Of a stretch of 29,642 nucleotides of DNA, positions 7,433 to 14,924 are shown one piece after another. The stretch lies in the NCBI GenBank assembly GCA_964594065.1, contig CAZQKX010000045.1, positions 1 through 29,642 on the forward strand. The letters run 5' to 3'. This DNA is from 4572-13 sp964594065. GTDB lineage: Bacteria; Planctomycetota; Phycisphaerae; Sedimentisphaerales; Anaerohalosphaeraceae. How positions within the stretch are numbered: position 1 is the stretch's first letter; every line of letters starts with the position of its first letter. Both the position numbers and the translations under genes were made by a program. Below the pieces are notes generated by a model, which saw only the letters and a program-made list of their open reading frames with translations, was not told the DNA's origin and searched no databases.

Positions 7433-7453
7433 AATGCGGATGAGAGGAGTCGA
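7433..7453. repeat. tRNA-proximal attachment site (att) of the genomic island
   Basis: This 21-bp segment is identical to 235-255 and covers the 3' end of tRNA-Leu. The two copies bound a stretch of about 7.2 kb holding an integrase, R-M genes and other accessory genes. Identity stops at 7454, where the two contexts diverge. Confidence 0.88.
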
Positions 7454-7520
7454 ACCTCCACGAGCAATAAAGCCCACAGGCACCTGAAGCCTGCGCGTCT
7501 GCCAATTCCGCCACATCCGC
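7435..7520 (-). tRNA. tRNA-Leu (anticodon CAG)
   Basis: The 86-nt minus-strand gene has acceptor arms GCGGATG (5') and CATCCGC (3') with discriminator A. The early part GTGGCGGAATTGGCAGACGC closely follows bacterial tRNA-Leu. The anticodon loop (CTTCAGG) gives CAG, and a long variable arm and T-arm follow (GGTTCGACTCC). The CCA end is not encoded. Its 3' end serves as the integration site of the neighbouring island and remains intact. A good promoter lies just upstream and a terminator just downstream, so it should still be expressed. Confidence 0.93.
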
Positions 7521-7532
7521 AACAAAGGCCGT

Positions 7533-7560
7533 AATATACCTGTTTTTGAGCCCGCGTCAA
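7533..7560 (-). promoter_or_regulatory. Sigma-70-type promoter of tRNA-Leu
   Basis: On the minus strand TTGACG (complement of 7555-7560) and TATATT (complement of 7533-7538) are separated by 16 bp. The -10 ends 12 nt before the mature tRNA 5' end at 7520, suitable spacing for a short leader. The rest of the 297-bp gap to the divergent hydrogenase operon shows no further gene. I did not find a convincing promoter for the hydrogenase. Confidence 0.65.
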
Positions 7561-7817
7561 GAGGTTTTGTGCGGTTTTTGCTTAGTTTCGACTTCATTGA
7601 TGAATATGTATCTTTTCATATATCACACTTTTCCTATTATTGCGGTATTATATATCTTTAATAAAGTACAGTTTTTGTCTTGAATTCATCTGCCGAATAG
7701 GTACAATTATATACTACAAGTAAAGCTTGATGGCTTTGTTGTTTCTTGAGCACATGGGGGCTATCGAAGCATTTTAAAACTTATCCATCAACCATAAAAG
7801 GCTGAAAGGGTTTAACA

Positions 7818-8849
7818 ATGAGACTATCACGTCGTGATTTTTTAAAGCTCGCCGGAGCAGTAGGCATTGCATCAACCATCCCGCTTAGGAGCATTCAAAA
7901 AGCATTAGCCGGCAATGGTGACCCGCGTGTCATCTGGCTACAGGGACAAAGTTGCAGCGGATGCAGTGTCTCTCTTATGAATTGCATCGAAACAACAACA
8001 ATCGATCAAATACTTTTAAATCACATCAACCTTGAGTATCACTCAACTCTGATCGCTGCCGCCGGTGACCTGGCACTTTCCGGTGCCTTTGGCCCGCATC
8101 CCTCAGTGTCCGAATTGACCTCTTTTGCAGACCAATGGCTCGCGGACAACCCTGATCCTAATGATTTTGATATTGACGGTCCTGCCGGAGTTCCGGATAA
8201 TAAAATAAACTTGATCGATTTTGCCGCGTTGTGCCGTCAGGGTTTTATCCTAGTAGTGGAAGGATCGATCCCGATGGGTTCGGATGGACAATTCTGTGAC
8301 ATTGGCGGTCACACAACCATGAAAGAGGCCTTTGATATCCTTGCTCGAAAAGCGGACGCCATATTAGCCGTAGGGGCTTGTGCCTGTTACGGCGGAATTC
8401 CTGCCGCAAGCCCAAATCCAACGGGGGCGTTATCCGTTACCGATGCGATGACAGCACTTGGTATTACCAATGACGCTGTGATCAATATTCCCGGTTGTCC
8501 TATGCATCCAGAGTGGTTTGTTGACACGGTCGTGAAGATACTTGCCGGCCAAAGCATTGATACTGACAGTAAGGGACGCCCTGCTTCACTATTCGGAGAT
8601 GCCAATTCCGAACGCATCCATAATTCCTGCCCGATGAAAGGCGCCGGGCAGGCCACACAACTCGGTACAACCGGATGCAAACGTGATCAGGGTTGTCGTG
8701 GCGAGTTTACTTGGGGAAACTGTCCTTCTTTGAAATGGAATAACGGCGTCAACTGGTGCATCCAAACGCAATCAACCTGCACAGGATGTACCGAACCCGG
8801 TTATCCCGGCGATGAGCCTTTCTTTGAATATTACACTCCGTCTACTTAA
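7818..8849 (+). CDS. [NiFe]-hydrogenase small subunit with a dockerin-like insert
   Basis: This is the electron-transfer subunit of an exported uptake-type (group 1-like) hydrogenase. A Tat signal (SRRDFLK, residues 4-10) and hydrophobic stretch end near ALA-GN. Cluster ligands match the family: proximal C46, C49, C188, C227; distal H268, C271, C287, C293; medial C302, C321, C324 plus C314 (VNWC), where standard enzymes have proline. This suggests a medial [4Fe-4S] rather than [3Fe-4S]. Between AAAGD (81-84 area) and GFILVVEG (142-149), where homologues have about 14 residues, about 55 occur, including ADQWLADN and DIDGPAGVPDNKINLIDFAAL, very like a planctomycete dockerin repeat. There is no C-terminal membrane anchor. 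GAAAGGG precedes the ATG by 8 nt. Confidence 0.93.
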   Translation: MRLSRRDFLKLAGAVGIASTIPLRSIQKALAGNGDPRVIWLQGQSCSGCSVSLMNCIETTTIDQILLNHINLEYHSTLIAAAGDLALSGAFGPHPSVSELTSFADQWLADNPDPNDFDIDGPAGVPDNKINLIDFAALCRQGFILVVEGSIPMGSDGQFCDIGGHTTMKEAFDILARKADAILAVGACACYGGIPAASPNPTGALSVTDAMTALGITNDAVINIPGCPMHPEWFVDTVVKILAGQSIDTDSKGRPASLFGDANSERIHNSCPMKGAGQATQLGTTGCKRDQGCRGEFTWGNCPSLKWNNGVNWCIQTQSTCTGCTEPGYPGDEPFFEYYTPST

Positions 8850-8888
8850 TTCAATGAGAACCAAAACTCCATTGTAAAGGATAGAATA

Positions 8889-10334
8889 ATGGCAACGACA
8901 TTCACAATTGACCCGGTATCCCGAATCGAAGGTCATTTAAAAATCGAAGTTACTGTCGATACCGTCGACAGCACACAACAGGTTACTGATGCCAAAAGTT
9001 CCGGCACCATGTTCCGCGGTTTTGAAAACATATTAGCCGGACGTCACCCATTGGATGCCCCACAGATAACACAGCGTATCTGTGGCGTCTGTCCGGTTTC
9101 CCACAGCATGGCTTCCTGCAAAACAATTGAAGATGCATTATCGCTTACACCGCCTGCCAATGGGCGTATTCTGCGAAACCTTGTTCTTGGCGCTAATTTT
9201 ATCCAGTCGCATATCCTGCATTTTTACCATCTAGCCGCACTGGATTATATCAATACAACCGGCATCCTGGACATGCCGCCGTGGTCGTACAGATTTGTCA
9301 CCCCCGACATGGTCACTGGCTCAACTGCAGCAGCTTTTGTGGGCAGTTACGTTCAGGCACTTGCGATTCGTCGAAAAGCCCACCAGATGGGCGCCATCTT
9401 CGGCGGCAAACTGCCCGCTTGTGCAAGCTTCAGCCCCGGCGGCTGTACCGATTTTCCGGACAGTACAAAGATCGGTGCTTTTACAAGCCTCCTGAATGAG
9501 ATCAAAACGTTTATCGACACCGTATTTGTCCCTGACATACAGACCCTTGGCGGTGCTTTTTCTTCCTATTACTCCATTGGACAAGGCTGCGGAAAACTTA
9601 TCTCCTACGGCGTCTTCGATCAGGATGATGCCGGAACGACAAAGTTTCTCAGTCGCGGGATTTATGACGGCTCGGTTGTTGGAACAATGAATCCTGCCTT
9701 GATAACCGAAGATGTTGCCTATTCGAATTTCACCAGTACGAGTCATTTACATCCGTCAGCAGGTGAAACAACCGTCGATGCCGACAAGGCCAGTGCTTAT
9801 TCCTATATCAAAGCCCCGCGTTACGATGGGGAGGTTTACGAGGCCGGACCGCTGGCCCGTATGTGGATCAATGGCGATTACAATAAAGGCATTTCCTCGA
9901 TGGACCGCATTGAGGCCCGTGCGCTTGAAACCCAGAAAATCGCTAATGATATGTATAACTGGCTGAGTGACTTAACAGACGGGGCAGATTCTTATACAGA
10001 CCCTACGATTGTTCCATCTGTGTCAGGCGAAGGGTTAACCGAGGCACCGCGCGGTGCGTTGGGACACTGGATATCGATCGACAGCGAGTCAAAAACCGAG
10101 CACTATCAAGTGATCACGCCGACTGCCTGGAATGCTTCGCCAAAGGATGATATGGACCAACGCGGGCCCATCGAGCAGGCCTTGATCGGTACGCCCGTTG
10201 CGGATATTGACCAACCGGTTGAAATTCTGCGTGTCATTCATTCGTTCGACCCGTGTCTGGCCTGTTCGGTCCACATGCTTCGTCCGGACAAAAATAAGCC
10301 TGTCAATGTGATCAATGTTGCCTGCGGATTATAG
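8889..10334 (+). CDS. [NiFe]-hydrogenase large (catalytic) subunit
   Basis: This 481-aa subunit carries the Ni-Fe active site for H2 oxidation. The L1 motif RICGVCPVSH has C65 and C68, and the L2 motif DPCLACSVH has C456 and C459; these four cysteines are the expected metal ligands. N-terminal DPVSRIEGHL is typical. The protein extends 19 residues past H462 (M463-L481), the extension that a maturation endopeptidase removes after nickel insertion. No signal peptide is present, so it should be co-exported with the Tat-tagged small subunit. It begins 39 nt after the small-subunit stop and is followed by the protease gene, forming a three-gene operon. It is somewhat shorter than the 550-600 aa common in proteobacterial group 1 enzymes. 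Confidence 0.95.
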   Translation: MATTFTIDPVSRIEGHLKIEVTVDTVDSTQQVTDAKSSGTMFRGFENILAGRHPLDAPQITQRICGVCPVSHSMASCKTIEDALSLTPPANGRILRNLVLGANFIQSHILHFYHLAALDYINTTGILDMPPWSYRFVTPDMVTGSTAAAFVGSYVQALAIRRKAHQMGAIFGGKLPACASFSPGGCTDFPDSTKIGAFTSLLNEIKTFIDTVFVPDIQTLGGAFSSYYSIGQGCGKLISYGVFDQDDAGTTKFLSRGIYDGSVVGTMNPALITEDVAYSNFTSTSHLHPSAGETTVDADKASAYSYIKAPRYDGEVYEAGPLARMWINGDYNKGISSMDRIEARALETQKIANDMYNWLSDLTDGADSYTDPTIVPSVSGEGLTEAPRGALGHWISIDSESKTEHYQVITPTAWNASPKDDMDQRGPIEQALIGTPVADIDQPVEILRVIHSFDPCLACSVHMLRPDKNKPVNVINVACGL

Positions 10335-10349
10335 AATAACGATTAAGCC

Positions 10350-10817
10350 ATGAAAACAAGCAGAGCTAAAACGCTCGTCCTGGGGATTGGCAATATTCTC
10401 CTTCAAGATGAGGGGATCGGTGTTCGGGTCGTAGAGTATCTTCAGCAGGGCCCTGTCCCCGACGACGTCGAGTTTCTCGACGGGGGCACTGCGGGCGCCG
10501 ACTTGATCGATGTCCTGTCGGACCGGGAACATGTGGTCATCATCGATGCTGCCGACTTTGACGTTCCCGCCGGAACCATACTAAGGATGACCCCACAGGA
10601 TTGGCTGACTAAACAGGAAAATCCTTTATCGCTGCATGATCTCGACATTCCACAAACGTTGGCAATGACCCGCATTCTTAACTGTGCCCCGCATCATGTT
10701 GTCTGCTTTGCCATTGTTCCTGAAAGCATTGAACCCGGCATGGAATTGACCGATACACACAAACGGCTTGTCCCCAGGATCGCAGAGATGGTTCTGGATG
10801 AAATTCTGGCCTTTTAA
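10350..10817 (+). CDS. Hydrogenase maturation endopeptidase (HybD/HyaD family)
   Basis: This 155-aa cytoplasmic protease would cleave the C-terminal extension of the large subunit once nickel is in place. It opens with TLVLGIGNILLQDEGIGVRV, the family signature, where the glutamate of DEG is a nickel-sensing ligand. The other two ligands are the aspartate in IIDAAD and the histidine in SLHDLD, both present. Length is typical. It starts 15 nt after the large-subunit stop, so it is probably dedicated to this hydrogenase. The general hypABCDEF maturation genes are not in the window and must be elsewhere. Confidence 0.93.
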   Translation: MKTSRAKTLVLGIGNILLQDEGIGVRVVEYLQQGPVPDDVEFLDGGTAGADLIDVLSDREHVVIIDAADFDVPAGTILRMTPQDWLTKQENPLSLHDLDIPQTLAMTRILNCAPHHVVCFAIVPESIEPGMELTDTHKRLVPRIAEMVLDEILAF

Positions 10818-11101
10818 GCCTAATCTGAGACTACATTAGGAGAATTTCCTGAGTCTATTGCACATTATTTCCCTCAAAACATCATTTCAAAGCTTCAAAG
10901 AAAACACAAATCTATTTGCAGCAACAATTTGCCCTATTTAGGACCGATAATGGCCCGATGTTATGTTTTGCTGTAAAAAAGCCGATATATAAAAGAAATC
11001 ATTGTTTTTATTCAATAAATAAGTAGAATGAAGAGTATATAATAATTGAATTGAAAAAATTTATACCGCTTATTTAACAATTTTATAGAAAGGATTTGTC
11101 C
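10818..11101. other. AT-rich intergenic gap, no gene seen
   Basis: These 284 bp separate the hydrogenase operon from the PIN-TRAM gene. CCTAAT (10819-10824) and ATTAGG (10835-10840) could form a short hairpin after the protease stop, but without a T-run. A TATAAT lies at 11038-11043 upstream of the next gene without a convincing -35. AAAGGA at 11089-11094 is the ribosome site of that gene. Confidence 0.4.
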
Positions 11102-12199
11102 ATGTTACTTTTGTATTTTATTCGATTTTTATTTTTTATCACAGCGGCATCATTATTAGTTCTTGGTCTTAACGATACGGCAAAAAACACACAGGACTTC
11201 TTTGTTTTTTATGTTGCGCTGGCATTAACTATTCTTGCCATCGCCGTCGAATGGCTAACGCCCAAAAAATCATTATCAACCCTTGCCGGGATATTTTTTG
11301 GGCTATTGATCGGCTTGGTTATCAGCCTGGGTTTCAATAAGATCCTGGAATTTATCAACCTCATATCCATTGAGGCCCCCCCGGTAACTTTGAAAATGGG
11401 CCTTTGGTTTGTTGATATCTGTATTTGCTATCTTTGTATCAGCATCGTTGTACGTACCAAAGATGATTTCCGCTTTCTGGTTCCCTATGTCGAGTTCACA
11501 CGGCAGACAAAGGGTCTGCGTCCGCTGGTTCTGGATACGTCTGTCATTATTGACGGCCGCATCGCCGATATCGCGGAAACAAGGCTCTTTGACGCACCGC
11601 TGATCGTGCCGCGGTTCGTTCTTAATGAACTCCAACTCATTGCCGATTCCGGAGATAAGATCAAGCGTAATCGAGGCCGCAGAGGCCTGGACATGCTCAA
11701 CAGACTGCAGAACAGCTCTTTTATTGAAGTCAAAATTGACGATACTCCACCGCCCGGTGTTGAAGAAAAGACCGAAGTGGACCAAAAATTGGTCGCATTC
11801 AGCAAAGACTGTAACGGACGGCTTGTGACCAACGATTTCAATCTGAACAAGGTCGCCTCGCTCCGCGGAGTCGATGTCATTAATATCAATGATCTGGCCA
11901 ATGCTCTCAAAACCGTCACATTGCCCGGTGAAGGCATGAAGGTGAAGATTCTCCGGCTTGGGGAAGAATCTCATCAAGGCGTCGGCTACCTTGAAGACGG
12001 AACAATGGTGGTTGTCGAAGGTGCCAATGCTAAAATCGGCCAGCTCATCACCTTCACGGTAACCAGCGCATTGCAAACCTCGGCCGGACGCATGATCTTT
12101 GGCAAATACGAAGGGTACGAATCGAACGGCACCAGCGACAAAAACGGCAGAAATCATCAGGATAGACAGGAACGAAAACGTTTTGTTCCGTCAAAATAG
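11102..12199 (+). CDS. Membrane-anchored PIN-TRAM domain protein (YacL-like putative RNase)
   Basis: Three or four hydrophobic helices fill the first 120 residues. A PIN nuclease domain follows (VLDTSVIIDGRIADI, then VPRFVLNELQLIAD, RGRRGLDML, LVTNDFNLNKVA), carrying the acidic residues expected in a metal-dependent RNase. A C-terminal TRAM domain (GEGMKVKILRLGEESHQGVG to TFTVTSALQTSAGRMIFG) would bind RNA. This architecture is that of the YacL family, whose cellular substrate is not established. The tail is charged (QDRQERKR). The ATG at 11102 is chosen over an in-frame TTG at 11096 because AAAGGA lies 7 nt before the ATG but only 1 nt before the TTG. The stop codon touches the start of the next gene. 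Confidence 0.9.
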   Translation: MLLLYFIRFLFFITAASLLVLGLNDTAKNTQDFFVFYVALALTILAIAVEWLTPKKSLSTLAGIFFGLLIGLVISLGFNKILEFINLISIEAPPVTLKMGLWFVDICICYLCISIVVRTKDDFRFLVPYVEFTRQTKGLRPLVLDTSVIIDGRIADIAETRLFDAPLIVPRFVLNELQLIADSGDKIKRNRGRRGLDMLNRLQNSSFIEVKIDDTPPPGVEEKTEVDQKLVAFSKDCNGRLVTNDFNLNKVASLRGVDVININDLANALKTVTLPGEGMKVKILRLGEESHQGVGYLEDGTMVVVEGANAKIGQLITFTVTSALQTSAGRMIFGKYEGYESNGTSDKNGRNHQDRQERKRFVPSK

Positions 12200-13360
12200 A
12201 TGACTCCAAAGGCCGATGACACCAGCTGCGTTCCCCGTTCTGTTGACAGGTTTTCTTCAGACAGCCTGAAGTGGAGTCACTACCAAGACACTGACACCCT
12301 GCCGATGTGGGTAGCGGATATGGATTACCGCAGTGCTGAACCGATCATACAAGCATTGCAGAAACGTATCTGTCAGGGTGTATTTGGCTATGCAGTCGCT
12401 CCCAAGGAAACAACCCGAGCTATCGTTGACTGGCTTGGTTCCCGACATCACTGGAATATTCGGCCGGAATGGATCGTCTGGACGCCGGGATTGGTTTCTG
12501 CACTCAATGTTACCTGTAGGGCTTTTGCATCCCCAACCGATCAGGTGCTTACATTAACACCGATCTATCCGCCCTTTATGGCCGCACCAAAATTATCCAA
12601 TCGGAATCTGCTGACATGTCCATTAAAAAACACCGACGGTTTTTACACCATTGACTTTGACAAACTTGAATCTGTGGTTTCCGAAAAGACTCGGATCTTG
12701 TTGTTCTGCAATCCGCACAACCCGGCCGGAAGAGTCTGGGAAAAGGAAACCATCTACAAACTCGCAACATTTTGTCTGGAACACAACATCCTGCTTTGCT
12801 CCGATGAAATTCATTGTGACCTTATTATAGATAAAACTGCCAAACATATACCGACTGCAACCTTAAGCAATGAAATTGCCGGCAACACCATCACCCTGAT
12901 GTCCCCGGCCAAGACATTTAACCTGCCCGGTCTTAACTGCGGTTTTGCCATTATCCCGAATGAACAACTTCGTCGACGTTACAAAGAAACAGCCTGTGAC
13001 ATTGTCCCCCATGTCAATGCACTCGGGTACACTGCCTGCCGAGCCGCTTATACGCAGGGACTCCCCTGGCTGAATAAGGTTCTCGATTACTTGCGGCAAA
13101 ATCATCAGATTCTTTACGATGCCATCAATAATATTTCAGGCTTGTCAATAAACGCGGTCCAGGCAACCTATCTGGCATGGATCGATACCCGACAACTGGA
13201 CCTGGTCAATCCGGGCGCCTTTTTCAAACGTGCCGGCATCGCAGTCATCGATGGCTCCAAATTCGGTGAGCCCGGATTTGTCCGTCTCAATTTTGCCTGT
13301 TCGCAGGAAAATATTCAACTGGCCACCAAACGAATCAGGAATGCCGTCGAAAATGAATGA
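12200..13360 (+). CDS. MalY/PatB-family PLP aminotransferase / cystathionine beta-lyase
   Basis: This 386-aa fold-type I PLP enzyme of the MalY/PatB group probably cleaves the C-S bond of cystathionine or a related thioether to give homocysteine or a thiol, pyruvate and ammonia. The N-terminal block LPMWVADMDY (34-43) is diagnostic for the family. NPHNPAGRVW (171-180) and SDEIHCDL (201-208) bind the cofactor, and K238 in SPAKTFNLPG is the Schiff-base lysine. FVRLNFAC near the end carries the carboxylate-binding arginine. Its ATG follows the PIN-TRAM stop without a gap, and its stop overlaps the following methionine sulfoxide reductase gene, which favours a methionine role. Exact substrate cannot be read from sequence. 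Confidence 0.88.
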   Translation: MTPKADDTSCVPRSVDRFSSDSLKWSHYQDTDTLPMWVADMDYRSAEPIIQALQKRICQGVFGYAVAPKETTRAIVDWLGSRHHWNIRPEWIVWTPGLVSALNVTCRAFASPTDQVLTLTPIYPPFMAAPKLSNRNLLTCPLKNTDGFYTIDFDKLESVVSEKTRILLFCNPHNPAGRVWEKETIYKLATFCLEHNILLCSDEIHCDLIIDKTAKHIPTATLSNEIAGNTITLMSPAKTFNLPGLNCGFAIIPNEQLRRRYKETACDIVPHVNALGYTACRAAYTQGLPWLNKVLDYLRQNHQILYDAINNISGLSINAVQATYLAWIDTRQLDLVNPGAFFKRAGIAVIDGSKFGEPGFVRLNFACSQENIQLATKRIRNAVENE

Positions 13361-13826
13361 ACAACAAAAACAACAACGATACCAACGAGTTCTTTCACAA
13401 TTGCAGGATCTGCTCACTGCCACCGATGATCCCATCTCAAGAATGGCTACGGTCGCCTCACTGCTGTATCACAAGATGGGACACTTTTTCTGGATCGGTT
13501 TCTACCGCCACATCGACGGCCAGTTGCTCGTCGGTCCTTACCAGGGAACGATCGCATGCCAAAACCTCCAAAAAGATACCGGCGTCTGCTGGGCCTGTCT
13601 AAATGAAAAACGATCCATTGTTGTGCCGGATGTCAGCAAGTTTTCCGGTCATATCGCCTGTGATGCGCAAAGCAAATCCGAGATCGTCGTTCCCCTGCGA
13701 GATCAAAATGGAATGGTTATCGCCGTTCTTGACGGTGACAGTAACAAGTTGAACACCTATGATGAGATCGATGCAGAGTATCTGGAAAGAATTGCAGAAT
13801 TGGTTTATCTATCTTCAGCAAACTAA
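13353..13826 (+). CDS. msrC: Free methionine-(R)-sulfoxide reductase (GAF domain)
   Basis: This 157-aa GAF protein reduces free methionine-(R)-sulfoxide. Three cysteines in GTIAC69, GVC79 and HIAC103 have spacing 10 and 24, the same as the catalytic and resolving cysteines of the E. coli enzyme YebR (84, 94, 118). An extra C82 is present. The context SGHIACDAQSKSEIVVPL and VLDGDSNKLNTYDEIDAEYL is characteristic. The start MNEQQ at 13353 is chosen because it overlaps the lyase stop by 8 nt and gives the family length; an upstream in-frame ATG would add 41 residues of no family resemblance. The 3' end overlaps the convergent murG gene by 12 nt. It probably acts with the upstream MalY-like enzyme in methionine supply and repair. 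Confidence 0.92.
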   Translation: MNEQQKQQRYQRVLSQLQDLLTATDDPISRMATVASLLYHKMGHFFWIGFYRHIDGQLLVGPYQGTIACQNLQKDTGVCWACLNEKRSIVVPDVSKFSGHIACDAQSKSEIVVPLRDQNGMVIAVLDGDSNKLNTYDEIDAEYLERIAELVYLSSAN

Positions 13827-14924
13827 ATGGTTACTGATATTCTCAGCAGCAGTTAATATGCCTGCCCGCTTCGCAGCTGATGCCATCTGGGAACATTTAT
13901 CTTCATTACTCATTAAAGCCATCAATCCACTTAATAAATCCTGAGCTGTTCGCGAAGGGGATTCTACGTTGTCTTCAACAATCACCGCAGCTCCGGCGTC
14001 GACGAGTGTTCGAGCATTTTTATACTGGTGACGATCCTTATGGTACGGGTATGGAATACAAATCGCCGGCTTTCCTGCCGCGGCGTATTCGGCCACGCTC
14101 ACCGCCCCGCTGCGACCGATCACAATATCCGACGCAGCCAGTAAACTCGGCATATCGTCATAATAATCGACCGCATGATAGGTCATATCAAGTCCGGCAA
14201 CTGCTTCTTTAACCGAGTCAATATGAAGTTGGCCCGTCAAATGGACGACCTGCCACTGGTCGGCTTGCTCAGAAAGCTCCGGCATGATCGCCAAAATCGC
14301 GTTGTTAATATTCATCGATCCGCTTGAAGCCCCGGTAATCAGCAATACCTTTTTGCCTTCCTCCAACCCCAACTCAGAAAATGCCTTGTGCTTGTCGGGG
14401 TTTTGAAATCCCTGGCGCAGTGGGCACCCCACCGCCTCAACACGGTCTTGCTTAAAAAATTGAGCCGTCTCCTCAAACTGTACAAAGACTTTTCGGGCAA
14501 AGCGCCCGAGAAAACGATTGGCCTTGCCCGGCACACTGTCCACATTGATTAAATACACCGGTATCTTTAATGACCGTGCCGCCATGACAACTGGTGCGGC
14601 AACAAAACCGCCGGTCCCGACGACTACTGCATTTTGCCTGAACGGTGCCAAAATCTGTTTGGCAAAATAATAGCTTTTTACAAATTGAGCAAAACAATGA
14701 ACCAGTTTTCGCGGCCCCATCGCCAATCCAACCGCCGGCAAAGGCAGAAATTCATATCCTGTGCCCGATAAAACGCGAGCATCAATCTCGCGATGACTGC
14801 AAAAAAACAGGATTGAACTGCCGTCCTGTTTTTGATGAATTTGTTCCGCCACCGCCAAAGCCGGATAAATATGCCCTCCGGTTCCGCCCCCGGCAAAGAA
14901 ATAATGACACGGGCCTTTAGGCAT
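13815..14924 (-). CDS. murG: MurG, UDP-GlcNAc lipid I transferase
   Basis: MurG adds GlcNAc to lipid I at the inner face of the membrane to make lipid II for peptidoglycan. The N-terminal glycine-rich loop FFAGGGTGGHIYPALA is the family signature, with TGASSGSMNINNAI at the domain junction and the UDP-GlcNAc site IGRSGAVSVAEYAAAGKPAI followed by PYPYHKDRHQYKNAR. The ATG at 14922-14924 is preferred to an upstream TTG because GGGGAG lies 7 nt before it, giving 369 aa. The first 8 nt overlap the ftsW stop, so translation is coupled. Unlike a full dcw cluster, no murC, ftsQ or mur ligase genes follow; the next gene is convergent. Confidence 0.96.
   Translation of the reverse strand: MPKGPCHYFFAGGGTGGHIYPALAVAEQIHQKQDGSSILFFCSHREIDARVLSGTGYEFLPLPAVGLAMGPRKLVHCFAQFVKSYYFAKQILAPFRQNAVVVGTGGFVAAPVVMAARSLKIPVYLINVDSVPGKANRFLGRFARKVFVQFEETAQFFKQDRVEAVGCPLRQGFQNPDKHKAFSELGLEEGKKVLLITGASSGSMNINNAILAIMPELSEQADQWQVVHLTGQLHIDSVKEAVAGLDMTYHAVDYYDDMPSLLAASDIVIGRSGAVSVAEYAAAGKPAICIPYPYHKDRHQYKNARTLVDAGAAVIVEDNVESPSRTAQDLLSGLMALMSNEDKCSQMASAAKRAGILTAAENISNHLVC

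Noticed and set aside
7378..7560. 60-aa open frame on the minus strand
   Set aside because: It covers the tRNA-Leu gene, its promoter and its terminator; it is not coding.
7621..7817. Sigma-54 or other promoter upstream of the hydrogenase operon
   Set aside because: No GG-N10-GC element or paired -35/-10 with good spacing was found.
11303..12157. 284-aa open frame antisense to the PIN-TRAM gene
   Set aside because: It lies wholly opposite a well-supported conserved gene and shows no domain or ribosome site.
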